This document shows, one piece after another, positions 1-8,456 of a stretch of DNA of 64,000 bases (the stretch's first letter is position 1; each line of letters starts with the position of its first letter). The stretch covers positions 62,001-126,000 of the forward strand of contig JAJEBE010000053.1 in assembly GCA_022822545.1 (NCBI GenBank), in the 5' to 3' direction. The notes beneath the pieces were generated by a model. That model had not been told where the DNA came from. It searched no databases and worked only from the letters and a program-made list of their open reading frames with translations. The translations under genes were made by a program, and so were the position numbers. The DNA comes from Anaerolineae bacterium. Lineage in GTDB: Bacteria > Chloroflexota > Anaerolineae > Aggregatilineales > Phototrophicaceae.

Positions 1-703
1 CGCCCTCGGCCGGGATGCTGACCACATCCTTGTCCCGCTCGGCATCCGGGCGGCGTCCGTAGAGGTGGCTGCGCGGCGCCAGGCGGGTGGCGCCGTTGGC
101 TTCGGTGAAGTCGTTGAGCATCCACATCACATTCACGACCACCGGTGGCGCGATCATGGCCGGGAAGTCGTCCACGCGGTTGGATAGCTCGCGCGTCAAA
201 GACCCGGCCGGCACCGGATTGGGGGCGCGATGGATCGGCTCCGGCATCCACCACTGATCGGTATGCAAATTCATGGCGATGCCGCCCGGCTTGGCGATAT
301 TGGCGCCATAGCTGGAGAGCAGGTAATCATCGCCCAATACATGCCCGACCACCGCGCGCACGGTCGATTGTTTGAGCAGGTCGCGCCAGACCTTGCCTTT
401 GTTGATCAAGACCCAGACGCGTTGGTTGACGCCGCCGGCCGCGGCCGAAAATGCCTCGCGCCGGATGCGGCCCTCCTCGTCTGTGAAGTTTCCCCATTGC
501 TGCTTCGCCCCGCCGTCTTCAAAAGCCTGGCCTCCTTCCAATTCCGCCTGCGCCTGCTCCAGCAAGCGCTCGCGGGCTGCTGAAACTTGCTCGGGCGTGA
601 TGGCGTCTTTGATCAGGCAGTAGCCAAATTCGTCGATATTGGCTTTCAGCGTGTCGAGGTCAGTCGTTGGTTGCGGCAGTTCTTCGTGGGCCCAGTCGAA
701 CAT
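1..703 (-). CDS. Phytanoyl-CoA dioxygenase (PhyH) family protein, 3' part outside window
   Basis: The reverse strand is open from an ATG at 703 to the window edge, giving 234 residues with no stop. The ATG is preceded by GGAG. Residues 147-149 read His-Thr-Asp in the context LHTDQWW, the HxD iron-binding motif of Fe(II)/2-oxoglutarate dioxygenases of the PhyH family. Near residue 195 the sequence VMWMLNDFTEANGATRL is the usual PhyH stretch that precedes the distal iron-binding His, which lies beyond the edge. PhyH proteins hydroxylate varied small molecules, so the substrate cannot be named. The next gene on this strand (mazF) lies about 100 bases upstream and is probably a separate unit. Confidence 0.85.
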   Translation of the reverse strand, partial: MFDWAHEELPQPTTDLDTLKANIDEFGYCLIKDAITPEQVSAARERLLEQAQAELEGGQAFEDGGAKQQWGNFTDEEGRIRREAFSAAAGGVNQRVWVLINKGKVWRDLLKQSTVRAVVGHVLGDDYLLSSYGANIAKPGGIAMNLHTDQWWMPEPIHRAPNPVPAGSLTRELSNRVDDFPAMIAPPVVVNVMWMLNDFTEANGATRLAPRSHLYGRRPDAERDKDVVSIPAEG

Positions 704-805
704 GGGAGGCTCCAAGCGCTCGTAAGCTATGCTATCAAGAGCATACTGAAAGGCGATAAGGTATGCAATTGCCGCCCAGAAACTGCGGAGCGCCCGGGCA
801 ATAAT

Positions 806-1138
806 TCAACTCAGGATTTCGGTAATCGCAAGGAGCACTTGGTTGACGAATTGATCGGGCAACCGCGTCATAAACTGCGCATCTCGTGCCCGCCAATCCA
901 ATGATTTTAGGTGATGCGTCATGACGACGCCTTTTGCCGCAAGCCCCGGCGGCAGAGCAATCTCAAATGCGTTTCGCCTTTGGCGATTGGTAACTGGGCA
1001 CATAATAATCATACCAGTTCTACGATTGAAGGTTCGTCGACTCACAACAAGAGCAGGACGATGACCAGCCTGTTCGTATCCAGCTTGGGGGTCTAAATGT
1101 ATCCACACCACATCTCCACGCGAAGGTAGATATGGCAC
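806..1138 (-). CDS. MazF/PemK-type endoribonuclease toxin
   Basis: About 110 residues. The N-terminal pattern RGDVVWIHLDP, followed by GHRPALVVS and then a MCPVTNR segment, is the MazF/PemK core, and the C-terminal half carries the family's LKSLDWRARDAQF strand region. MazF toxins cut single-stranded mRNA at short sequences and are neutralised by an AbrB-like antitoxin. I chose the GTG at 1138 as start because it overlaps the antitoxin stop by one base (TAGTG), the arrangement expected for translational coupling. The frame stays open upstream to 1177 inside the antitoxin gene, but those residues have no MazF similarity. Confidence 0.85.
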   Translation of the reverse strand: MPYLPSRGDVVWIHLDPQAGYEQAGHRPALVVSRRTFNRRTGMIIMCPVTNRQRRNAFEIALPPGLAAKGVVMTHHLKSLDWRARDAQFMTRLPDQFVNQVLLAITEILS

Positions 1139-1380
1139 TACCAGACCTCTTTGCCTACCGGCGGGCCCGTATCCCACTCCTCCGGTTCATAGTCGTCGGG
1201 AATACTCTCTAGCAATTCTTCCAAGCTATAGTGTTTAACACCTGGCGGAATAACGCGCAAGCAGCGCAGGTGCTTTACGAGCTTTACCTTCGCGCCAAAG
1301 TCCAAGCCCAGTTCAAGCGCCAGTTCTTTTGGTATGCGCAAGGCATAGCTGTCGTCCCACTTCTCGATCTTCGCTTCCAT
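1138..1380 (-). CDS. MazE/AbrB-type antitoxin
   Basis: 80 residues. The N-terminus, with the KWDDSYALRIPKELA pattern, is a SpoVT-AbrB swapped-hairpin DNA-binding domain of the MazE type. The C-terminal half (LEELLESIPDDYEPEEWD) is acidic with Trp, as expected of the disordered tail that fills the toxin groove. A GGGAGG lies about 10 bases before the ATG. The stop overlaps the GTG of the toxin gene. By analogy with known MazEF modules the pair should be autoregulated; no operator was confirmed. Confidence 0.85.
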   Translation of the reverse strand: MEAKIEKWDDSYALRIPKELALELGLDFGAKVKLVKHLRCLRVIPPGVKHYSLEELLESIPDDYEPEEWDTGPPVGKEVW

Positions 1381-1585
1381 AATCGAGTTCGCCTCCCATG
1401 TTCCTGCAGAACCAATCTAGCGCAATCCGGCATAACATGTCAAGCGATGGCTCGCAACCGCATCCGAACGGATCCATCCCAGCGCCGATCTAGACAGCAG
1501 ATGTTAGCCATTTGCATCCGCATCCGATACAATCCCGCGCATTGTATTTTTGCATCGCTACTACGAGACCCGAAGAGAGTTTGCT

Positions 1586-2590
1586 ATGAAAACCAGAACT
1601 GCCTTGATCGGCGCCGGCGGCATGGCCCGTCACCACCTGCCCCTCATGATCAAGACTGGCGCTGATATCCGCGTCGTCTGCGAGCCATCGGGGGACAACT
1701 ACGAACTCGCCGCCGCCAAGCTGGAAGAGCTCGGCGCGCCGCCACCGCCCAACGAACCCGATCTCGCCGCCATGCTGGACACATTCAGCGCCGAGCTGGA
1801 CGCCGTCTTCATCATCACGCCGCATCACCTGCATCACGACCAGACCAAGCTCTGCCTGGAAGCCGGCTTGGATGTGCTGCTGGAAAAGCCGATGGTTATG
1901 AACGCCGGGGAAGCCCTCAGCCTCATCGAGGCGCGCGACCGGGCAGGCAGGCATCTGGTCGTCGCCTTTCAAGGCGGCCTCTCGCCGCAGATCAACTATG
2001 CCGCCGATCTGATCGCATCCGGCGAGCTCGGCGAACTGTTGACCGTGACGGGCATGGTCTGGCAAGGCTGGAAGAATGCCACCGTCGGCACCTGGCGGCA
2101 AATCCCCGAGACGGCCGGTGGCGGTTTCCTCTTTGATTCCGGCGCTCACATGCTCAATTCGGTCTGCACCTTGGTCGGCGAGGACTTCGCGACGGTGGCT
2201 GCCTGGACCGACAACCGGGGCACGCCGGTCGATATCAATGGCGTCGTGATGGGACGGCTGGAATCGGGCGCCCTGGTCACCATCAACGGCTGCGGCGATT
2301 GCATCCCCGGCCTGGAAAACGAGATCTTCATCAACCTGTCCCGCGGGGCGATCCGCACCGGCATGTACGGCGAGCGTCTTTTTGTCCGGCGCGAAGGTGA
2401 AAGCGAAGCGACTGAAGCTGATTTGCCAAGAATGCGCGGCGCCTGGGAACAATTCACGCAGGTCCGCAACGGGGAAATCGAGAATCCCTGCCCACCCGAG
2501 GTCGGCTTGCGCATGGCGAAGCTCTGGGACGCCATCGTCGAGTCGGCGGGTAAAGACGGCCTGCCGGTGCGGACGCTTGGTGTGGGTTAG
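1586..2590 (+). CDS. Gfo/Idh/MocA-family NAD(P)-dependent oxidoreductase
   Basis: 334 residues. The start is the ATG that opens MKTRTALIGAGGMARHH, a Rossmann GxGxxx(A/G) nucleotide-binding motif; GAAGAGAG precedes it. The family signature follows: a DAVFIITPHHLH strand, then LEKPMVMN with the conserved EKP lysine, then the C-terminal dimerisation domain (GGGFLFDSGAHM). Members oxidise or reduce sugars, inositols and their derivatives; the substrate cannot be read from sequence. The gene stands alone between an oppositely oriented toxin-antitoxin pair and the propeller cassette, so context gives no pathway. A long open frame on the other strand here is a codon-bias shadow. Confidence 0.88.
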   Translation: MKTRTALIGAGGMARHHLPLMIKTGADIRVVCEPSGDNYELAAAKLEELGAPPPPNEPDLAAMLDTFSAELDAVFIITPHHLHHDQTKLCLEAGLDVLLEKPMVMNAGEALSLIEARDRAGRHLVVAFQGGLSPQINYAADLIASGELGELLTVTGMVWQGWKNATVGTWRQIPETAGGGFLFDSGAHMLNSVCTLVGEDFATVAAWTDNRGTPVDINGVVMGRLESGALVTINGCGDCIPGLENEIFINLSRGAIRTGMYGERLFVRREGESEATEADLPRMRGAWEQFTQVRNGEIENPCPPEVGLRMAKLWDAIVESAGKDGLPVRTLGVG

Positions 2591-2702
2591 TCTACCAAAT
2601 CACTGTTTTCATGGGTTGTCACTAACGGAGTGCGCGGTAGCCAAAGCCAAACTTAAGCCACGCCTAGCCACTTCGTGGAGTTCACGATTGTTTAGGGGCG
2701 GT

Positions 2703-3890
2703 CTACCGATGTGGCGCTGGCAAAATCACCAGCAATTTGTTTTGCTGGATATTCCATATCCAAATCCTGGAGTCGTGACCAATGACAGCCATCAGTTCGC
2801 CATTTGGATGAACTTGCGGACTATTTCCCGGGTAGAGCGTCAGTTCAAAGTCCTTCTCAATATCCCATATCGCAAGGGCGTATTTCGCCGGAGTATTTGG
2901 GTTGCGGCTCACTATCAAATGGGCGTCGTTCGAGGAAAATTGCAATCCACGAAAAGGATACCGCTCATCGCGAAATACCATTTTATCGTGTTCAAAATCC
3001 CAGATGGTCAATAAGCCTTCCCAGCCACATTCAATCGCCAACCAAGAATGGTTGTGGGCGAAGGCTAACGCTGCTCCACCTTCACCGCAAGGAGTCTGAT
3101 GGAATTCTCTCTCGTTGATTAACGCCCAGTTTTCGGTTTCATAGACCTGGACTTTGCCATCCCATGTCGCTAAGGCGAAGAATGCGCTATCAGCGCTAAA
3201 AGCGGCGCCAACCGCTCTGACTCCGGTTGCAAGCTTTCCCCGCTCGTGACCAACTCCCCGCTTAATATCAAAAGCATGAATTGTATCTATATCTGATGAG
3301 GGATTGCTCCAATTGATAAACTGCCGCCAGTCCGGGCTGAACCACAGTTGTCCAATATGCGCCTGGTTTTGCTGCGCGGCAATGGCGTGAATTCGCTGAC
3401 CAGCTTTGATATCCCATATCGACACTTCATCTTCGGTATATGAATAGCTGAAAGACATGAGATAGTTGCTGTCTGGGCTGAATGAAATTCTCCTGAAGTC
3501 GCTGCGTATGGGTGTTGCTGAGTGAGACAGATCAAGAATGACATCGCCGCTATTGACCTCGAATACGGTTAATCCGTAGAAACCGCCAACGGCCAAATAT
3601 TCGCCATTGGGGCTGAAGAGCATCCTTGTATCGTATTTGTCCGATTCACTGAGGAACCGGGGCGGAGAGAGAAGATTTTCCAGATCATAAATCCAGATCC
3701 CGCTATCGGCATACGTGCTGCTATCAATCCAGATGCTGGCTTCATGCTTCACTGCCAAATGACGCCCGTCATTCGACATCTCGATCGACACAACCCACCA
3801 CGGCTCTACCGGCTGTGCTTGAAGCGGTGTAAATTCAACGCAGAGCAAGCACAGAATCCAGACAGCGACTATGAGCCTCTGTTTTTCCAT
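2703..3890 (-). CDS. Secreted WD40-like beta-propeller protein, copy A of cassette
   Basis: 395 residues. The N-terminus (positive residues, then LIVAVWILCLLCV, then QAQP) is a typical signal peptide with a cleavage site near residue 25. The rest is a series of beta-propeller blades: recurring FSPNG, SPDSN or HPNGE turns, each followed by a hydrophobic strand ending in IWDI, IWNI or VYE. The final blade ends WIWNIQQNKLLVILPAPHR, almost the same as the end of copy B (5203-6402). The start overlaps the 3' end of the upstream JAMM gene by 22 bases, so the two are probably co-translated. Such propellers are usually binding scaffolds; I infer no enzymatic role. Confidence 0.8.
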   Translation of the reverse strand: MEKQRLIVAVWILCLLCVEFTPLQAQPVEPWWVVSIEMSNDGRHLAVKHEASIWIDSSTYADSGIWIYDLENLLSPPRFLSESDKYDTRMLFSPNGEYLAVGGFYGLTVFEVNSGDVILDLSHSATPIRSDFRRISFSPDSNYLMSFSYSYTEDEVSIWDIKAGQRIHAIAAQQNQAHIGQLWFSPDWRQFINWSNPSSDIDTIHAFDIKRGVGHERGKLATGVRAVGAAFSADSAFFALATWDGKVQVYETENWALINEREFHQTPCGEGGAALAFAHNHSWLAIECGWEGLLTIWDFEHDKMVFRDERYPFRGLQFSSNDAHLIVSRNPNTPAKYALAIWDIEKDFELTLYPGNSPQVHPNGELMAVIGHDSRIWIWNIQQNKLLVILPAPHR

Positions 3891-5155
3891 GGATAGATGC
3901 TCTCCTCTTCTGAGTTTTCAGCCGCCTGCAACTCATCAAGTTCGGGCCAGATCCAAATCGGATCTATATTTTCGGCATACAGATAGGGCGGATTGGGCTT
4001 AGCTACGAAGTTGCTGCGCTTGGCAAGCCCGAAGTAATAGTCTGCTGAAGTGCGATTGCCCCGCACGCCTGATAGCGCAGCCGCCATCTGTCGCGTTCCT
4101 TCGTCCCTTGATCCATAATATACCACGCTGAGGTCCAGATGATTTGCCTCAGTTCCCGTTTTACCGGTCATGCCGATAATTCCCTTCTCCAGGCTATCAA
4201 TATGTGCGCCAGGCTGCGGGCGCTGCAGGCCAAATTCTTCCCAATCAGACAGATGCGCGAATGCGATGAATATCCTGCCATCCTCACGCCATTGACTGGG
4301 ATCATGGTTCGGGTCTCCAGCCAAGCGCTGCATGACCGTTTCATTTTCTTGAATGACACTCGCCGGGAAGCTTATGACTACGTAGTTGCCCAAACTTGCG
4401 TGCCCAGTGGCGACAAATTCAACTATCATATCCGGACCAATCGTGGGCGATTGCAGTAGGAACGGTGTTGTTGAGCCATATTCGTTGAGATCGCGTGAAA
4501 GTACGCCAACACCGGACTTGTCTCGCCAAGCTGGATCCTCTCCAATTAACTCAACATCCAATGTTTCGTTAGCCACGAATGATCGCAGTGGATACTCAAT
4601 CGGCACAGTCTCCAAGTCGTTCCCATATAACCTGAAATTGCCTTCCAAGTCTTCCAGGTTTATCCATTGCCGGTAGAGTTGATATTGTTCACGGTAGCGC
4701 ACTTCGATCATTACGAGAGATTGATTTAGACTAGACCTAGCCAATACCTTGAACTCACGCGGATTATCGGTGAAATCATAATTCATGTAGGTCTTGACGT
4801 CCTCCCGTCTCTCGTCAGCATACCACTGGTTGCCATAGGCTCGAAAGGCGCCTGAAACTTCGATGACGGCTGTTGTCTCCCCCTGCTCAAAAACCATCTC
4901 CGGCGGATTGCCGAGTTCGCGCAGGCTCTGAATCCAATGGGCGATGCTGTCCACCGCCGTCTCCAGCGGATCGACCGGGGCGACAATATCCGGGTTATGA
5001 ATCGGCGCCAGCGTCTCGAACTCGTCCCCTCGACGCGCGTAGATATGTTGATCGCCTTCCGACCCCACAACGATAAGCAATTCCGCCGCCAGCCAGGCCG
5101 CCCCGCCCAAGTCCGCGAACGAAGCCGGACTGTTATTCGGGTGGTTGTGGATCAA
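3869..5155 (-). CDS. JAMM/M23-like protein, copy A, 5'-truncated
   Basis: 428 residues if translated from a TTG at 5155. It is closely similar along its length to the downstream three quarters of copy B (6368-8005), but it begins exactly at IHNHPNN, the JAMM zinc motif, and so lacks about 108 N-terminal residues of copy B. The frame has a stop at 5188-5186 and no convincing ATG. It keeps His-x-His-Pro, Ser and Asp of the JAMM motif (HNHPNNSPASFADL). Towards the C-terminus it keeps an M23-like part with AHLS, an IGMTGKTG turn and an HLDL strand in place of the usual HLHF. Translation might depend on coupling to WD40 copy B, which ends 47 bases upstream. It may be a decaying duplicate, although more than 400 codons stay open. 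Confidence 0.65.
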   Translation of the reverse strand: MIHNHPNNSPASFADLGGAAWLAAELLIVVGSEGDQHIYARRGDEFETLAPIHNPDIVAPVDPLETAVDSIAHWIQSLRELGNPPEMVFEQGETTAVIEVSGAFRAYGNQWYADERREDVKTYMNYDFTDNPREFKVLARSSLNQSLVMIEVRYREQYQLYRQWINLEDLEGNFRLYGNDLETVPIEYPLRSFVANETLDVELIGEDPAWRDKSGVGVLSRDLNEYGSTTPFLLQSPTIGPDMIVEFVATGHASLGNYVVISFPASVIQENETVMQRLAGDPNHDPSQWREDGRIFIAFAHLSDWEEFGLQRPQPGAHIDSLEKGIIGMTGKTGTEANHLDLSVVYYGSRDEGTRQMAAALSGVRGNRTSADYYFGLAKRSNFVAKPNPPYLYAENIDPIWIWPELDELQAAENSEEESIYPWKNRGS

Positions 5156-5202
5156 GGACGACGGTTCCGAGGCGCTTACATATGGTCAAAATGTCTGCGG
5201 AA

Positions 5203-6402
5203 CTATATCTGTGGAATTGGCAAGATCACCAGCAACTGTTTAGATTCAATATTCCAAATCCATACCCGGTTATCCGGACCGATAGCTGCCATCAATTCAT
5301 TTTTTGGATGGAGCCTTGCCACACCACCAGGGTACTCGGAAAACTCAAATTTGTTTTCGATGTTCCACACAGAAATGCCAGATATTCCAGCGGCAATTAG
5401 GAACTTGTTGTTTCTAGTGAATCTCGCGTCAGTGGGGCGGGTTTCAATACTAAACACGAGTTCTTCACTCTTGAGATTCCAGACTGACAGCCTGGTTGTA
5501 AAACAGGTATATATGAACGCAAGATATGTGTTGTCATGGCTAAAGCGCCATCCAACATCGGCATCGCAGACACCTGAGTTGGTCACAATGCTTCTGATTA
5601 ACGACCATGTGGCAGTATCATAAACTTGTAGCGTAACTCGATCTCCTGTTATTCCTTCTATTGCTAAAGCAAACAATGAACCATCCGGGCTAAACGCCGC
5701 CGACTCCATGCTCCCAGGCAAGCGCGCAAGTTGCTGACCGAGACCTTGTAGAATATCAAACTCATAAACAGTCGTGCCTTCTGCGGAATAGTCCGACCAT
5801 CGTACATACTGGCTCCAATCTGGGCTCAACCAGTTACGATAAGTCCACCGTCTTCCAGGCTGTGCCTTAACTGCGTGTACTCGTTTTGCACTGCCGATAC
5901 CCCAAATCGACATCTCATGTTCGGATGCCCACAAGTGGCTAAATGCCATGATATGGCTACTGTCGGAGTTGAAGGTCGCCCATGTGAAGTCGGTCGGAAT
6001 CTCCGTCGAGACTCTTTGAAGATCAAGTATGCTCTTCTTGTCCTCTAAGTTGAATATGGATAGTTTGTGATGGTTGCCGATGGCAAGATAGCGATTATTT
6101 GGACTAAAAGCCAAGTTTGAACCAACATCGGGACCGCGAACTAACTTGTGGGGAGGCAACAAAAGATCCTCCAGATCGTAGACCCAGATTTCACTGACGC
6201 TTTCTGAAAATCCAGTCAGCTCCGCGCCATACCTCACAGCCAGGTAACGACCATTTTCGGATAGAGCGATGAGTTGAGCGCGCCAAGCCGGGATCTCGTC
6301 TTGCGCTCCAACAACGGTTGCAAGACCGACGAGACATGCCAAGATGACGGTGAAAGTTAGCGCTTGCCTAACGCGAGGGATAGATACTTCGTTTGTTCTC
6401 AT
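5203..6402 (-). CDS. Secreted WD40-like beta-propeller protein, copy B of cassette
   Basis: 399 residues from the ATG at 6402; an ATG at 6438 would add 12 residues inside the upstream JAMM gene. The segment ALTFTVILACLVGLATVVGA is a signal peptide h-region with an A-x-A-like cleavage site. Blades carry FSPNNRYLAIG, FSPDGSLFALA and FSHDNTYLAF turns and SIWGI, SVWNL and WIWNI strand ends. The order of blades and the C-terminus match copy A. The gene overlaps the end of the full-length JAMM gene by 35 bases, like the 22-base overlap in copy A, so the overlapping layout was duplicated with the genes. The protein is predicted to be exported; function unknown. Confidence 0.8.
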   Translation of the reverse strand: MRTNEVSIPRVRQALTFTVILACLVGLATVVGAQDEIPAWRAQLIALSENGRYLAVRYGAELTGFSESVSEIWVYDLEDLLLPPHKLVRGPDVGSNLAFSPNNRYLAIGNHHKLSIFNLEDKKSILDLQRVSTEIPTDFTWATFNSDSSHIMAFSHLWASEHEMSIWGIGSAKRVHAVKAQPGRRWTYRNWLSPDWSQYVRWSDYSAEGTTVYEFDILQGLGQQLARLPGSMESAAFSPDGSLFALAIEGITGDRVTLQVYDTATWSLIRSIVTNSGVCDADVGWRFSHDNTYLAFIYTCFTTRLSVWNLKSEELVFSIETRPTDARFTRNNKFLIAAGISGISVWNIENKFEFSEYPGGVARLHPKNELMAAIGPDNRVWIWNIESKQLLVILPIPQI

Positions 6403-8005
6403 CCAGAGCTTGTCCGTCCTTGTCATGTTCGGGCTCAACTCTTACGGGGTCTATGTTTTCGCCGTATAGAGAAAGAAGACGATGGCCATCTGGCAAATAT
6501 AGGTTGCTGCGTTCTGCAAAACCAAAAAAAGCGTCCACTGTGCCTTCATACGGTCTCAAAGCCCGCAATGCCCGTTGCATCTGGCCCGAAGTATCGTCAA
6601 TTGAGCCAAAATACACAATGATTAAATCCAAATGACGATTCGTGTGTTCATCGTCGTATAACTCCTTGGTTATTGGATTAATCAATCCGGTGTTGCCAGT
6701 TGTCCCAATTATTGCTTTATCCCTGCTGTCAATGACGCTTCCTTGCGTAATGTGCTCCGGTATATGAGACAAATGAGCGAAGGAATAAAAAACTCTGCCA
6801 TCCTTTCGCCATTGAGTCGGGTCATGATCGGGATCTTTGACCAATCGTTGCATGAGCATCGCATCTTCTTGGAATACGTTAGCCGGGAAACTTATGATAA
6901 CAGTATTTCCCAGGCCCTTATGCACTTGATCTTCAGTGATGACATATTCAACCCTAACGTCCGGACCAATAACAGGAGACTGCACTTCAAAAGGCGGCGG
7001 CCAACCCCGGGGATTGAGATCCCGTGAAAGTACACCTTTTTTGGTGCGATCTGCCCAGTCAGGATATGTAGTCAGTTCGATATCCAATTCTTCGTCGGCG
7101 ATAATTGATTGTCGCGCATACTTAATTGGAATAGTCTCTAGATTACCCTCAAGAATCCTAAACTTGTCTTCCAAGTCTTCAAGATTGATCCAATGACGAT
7201 ATACATCATTCAAGACAGGATTAGGCACTTCTATCTGAATGAGTGACGGATTCAAAGCAGATCTGCCCAATACCTTGAAAGTTTGCGGATTCTCGTTGAA
7301 ATCATAATTCATGAAAGTTTTAGGTTCGGCTCGCCTCGCGTCAGCATACCACTGGTTGCCATATGCTCTAAACGATCCTGAAACTTCTATGTCTGCAGTT
7401 GCCTCCTCCTGCCGCATAACCATCTCCGGCGGATTGCCGATTTCCCGCAGAGTCTGAATCCAATAGGCGATGCTGTCCACCGCCGTCTCCACCGGATCGA
7501 CCGGGGCGACAATATCCGGGTTATGAATCGGCTCGAGCTCGACTATCTCGCCGCCGATTTTCTTGTGGCGATGCACGGTGCCGTCCGGGTTGACGATGAT
7601 CATGTATTCCGCGTCCAGCCAGGCGGCCGCGCTGAGGTCGGCCGGCGATGCGCCGCTGTTGTTCGGATGATTGTGGATCAAAAAGATTTCCCGTCCTTCG
7701 GCCAGCTTCTGCTGCAAGGTCTGCATGGTGACGGAGTCTCTGTCGCCATAGCGCACGAATAGGACCTCGCCCGCTTCCAGGTCATAAACGATGACGCTTT
7801 CGCGCTCGTCGTTCGCAACTTCCCTGATCCAGTATTCTATGTCGCTCAGCGCGTCTAGCGACCAGGTGTACTCCCTTTGCCGCTCCAGTTCCGGGCGAAA
7901 ACGCTCGACATACCACTGGATGAACTCTTCCGCCGCTTCATCGGATTCTTCATCCCAGGTGTAGGTGGCGAAATGCTTCAGGGCGCTTCGCTGGTTCATG
8001 TTCAT
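6368..8005 (-). CDS. JAMM (JAB/MPN) metalloprotease-like protein with M23-like C-terminal domain, copy B
   Basis: 545 residues from the ATG at 8005. Residues about 55-130 form a JAB/MPN-like fold: a DIEYWIREVANDERES helix, strands VIVYDLEAGEVLFV, then LIHNHPNNSGASPADL with His111, His113, Ser120 and Asp123. This matches the JAMM pattern of RadC/JAB proteins, but with one residue fewer between the second His and the Ser. A middle region of about 200 residues is not recognised. From roughly residue 350, GLGNTVIISFP, SFAHLS, IGTTGNTG and RHLDLIIVYFG follow the order of motifs in M23 (LytM) peptidases, with Asp where the zinc-binding His of the HxH motif should be, so activity there is doubtful. 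The frame upstream to 8113 is Arg-rich and looks non-coding. Upstream gene and WD40 copy B overlap it at either end. Confidence 0.75.
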   Translation of the reverse strand: MNMNQRSALKHFATYTWDEESDEAAEEFIQWYVERFRPELERQREYTWSLDALSDIEYWIREVANDERESVIVYDLEAGEVLFVRYGDRDSVTMQTLQQKLAEGREIFLIHNHPNNSGASPADLSAAAWLDAEYMIIVNPDGTVHRHKKIGGEIVELEPIHNPDIVAPVDPVETAVDSIAYWIQTLREIGNPPEMVMRQEEATADIEVSGSFRAYGNQWYADARRAEPKTFMNYDFNENPQTFKVLGRSALNPSLIQIEVPNPVLNDVYRHWINLEDLEDKFRILEGNLETIPIKYARQSIIADEELDIELTTYPDWADRTKKGVLSRDLNPRGWPPPFEVQSPVIGPDVRVEYVITEDQVHKGLGNTVIISFPANVFQEDAMLMQRLVKDPDHDPTQWRKDGRVFYSFAHLSHIPEHITQGSVIDSRDKAIIGTTGNTGLINPITKELYDDEHTNRHLDLIIVYFGSIDDTSGQMQRALRALRPYEGTVDAFFGFAERSNLYLPDGHRLLSLYGENIDPVRVEPEHDKDGQALDENKRSIYPSR

Positions 8006-8210
8006 ACGGCGGCGGGTCGTAAGTCGCCTTCTGCCCGGCCGGTGAAGGCCGGTCCACAGGATGTATTGTTTCTTCCAGACGCGTTTTGAGCTTTTCCGCG
8101 GTATCCGCGTCAAAGGCGGTATAGACGACGAGAGGCACAGTGGACTTTTGCGGCTCGGGTTTGGGTTTGCTACCGCCGCCAGATCCGGGTGTCAATAGTG
8201 CTGCGGACAT
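7950..8210 (-). CDS. Small hypothetical protein, first gene of JAMM/propeller operon
   Basis: 86 residues from an ATG at 8210 with AGGAG 8 bases upstream, the clearest ribosome binding site of this minus-strand cluster. The N-terminus is Gly/Pro/Lys-rich (GSGGGSKPKPEP), followed by a short segment VPLVVYTAFDADTAEKLKTRLEE that could form a strand and a helix, and then a Pro-rich tail. The last 56 bases overlap the start of the JAMM gene in another frame. It is either a separate small protein or the true N-terminus of the JAMM protein, separated from it by a frameshift near 8005. No family recognised. Confidence 0.5.
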   Translation of the reverse strand: MSAALLTPGSGGGSKPKPEPQKSTVPLVVYTAFDADTAEKLKTRLEETIHPVDRPSPAGQKATYDPPPYEHEPAKRPEAFRHLHLG

Positions 8211-8219
8211 TTGCTTCAC

Positions 8220-8456
8220 TCCTAACTATCGCGCTGGTCTGTAAATGCGCCCGCCGCGGCTGCCCTGTCACAAGCCAATCCGGTCAGGTGGCGCTTCATC
8301 CAATTTGACATATCACCATAATAGAACAAACATTCTATTTATCAAGAAGCAATTATTGAATCTTGCTCGAAATCCGCGCCCGCCGCGTTTCTCACGCTGG
8401 TCAAGCGACCTAGCCCAAGTAAAATACGCCAAATCCATATTACGAGGAGCATTTCT
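8220..8456. other. Divergent intergenic region
   Basis: About 240 AT-richer bases between the minus-strand cassette and the plus-strand TIM-barrel gene. It must hold both promoters. A TTGACA occurs at 8305-8310, but without a well-placed -10 hexamer. No open frame of note. Confidence 0.4.

Noticed and set aside
1490-2452. 320-codon open frame on the minus strand opposite the first Gfo/Idh gene
   Set aside because: The plus-strand protein has all family motifs; the reverse frame is a low-complexity product of GC-rich third positions.
3869-8005. JAMM deubiquitinase of a Bil/CBASS-type conjugation system
   Set aside because: No E1, E2, ubiquitin-like or CD-NTase gene is adjacent; the MoaD-like gene is 15 kb away and next to a different partner.
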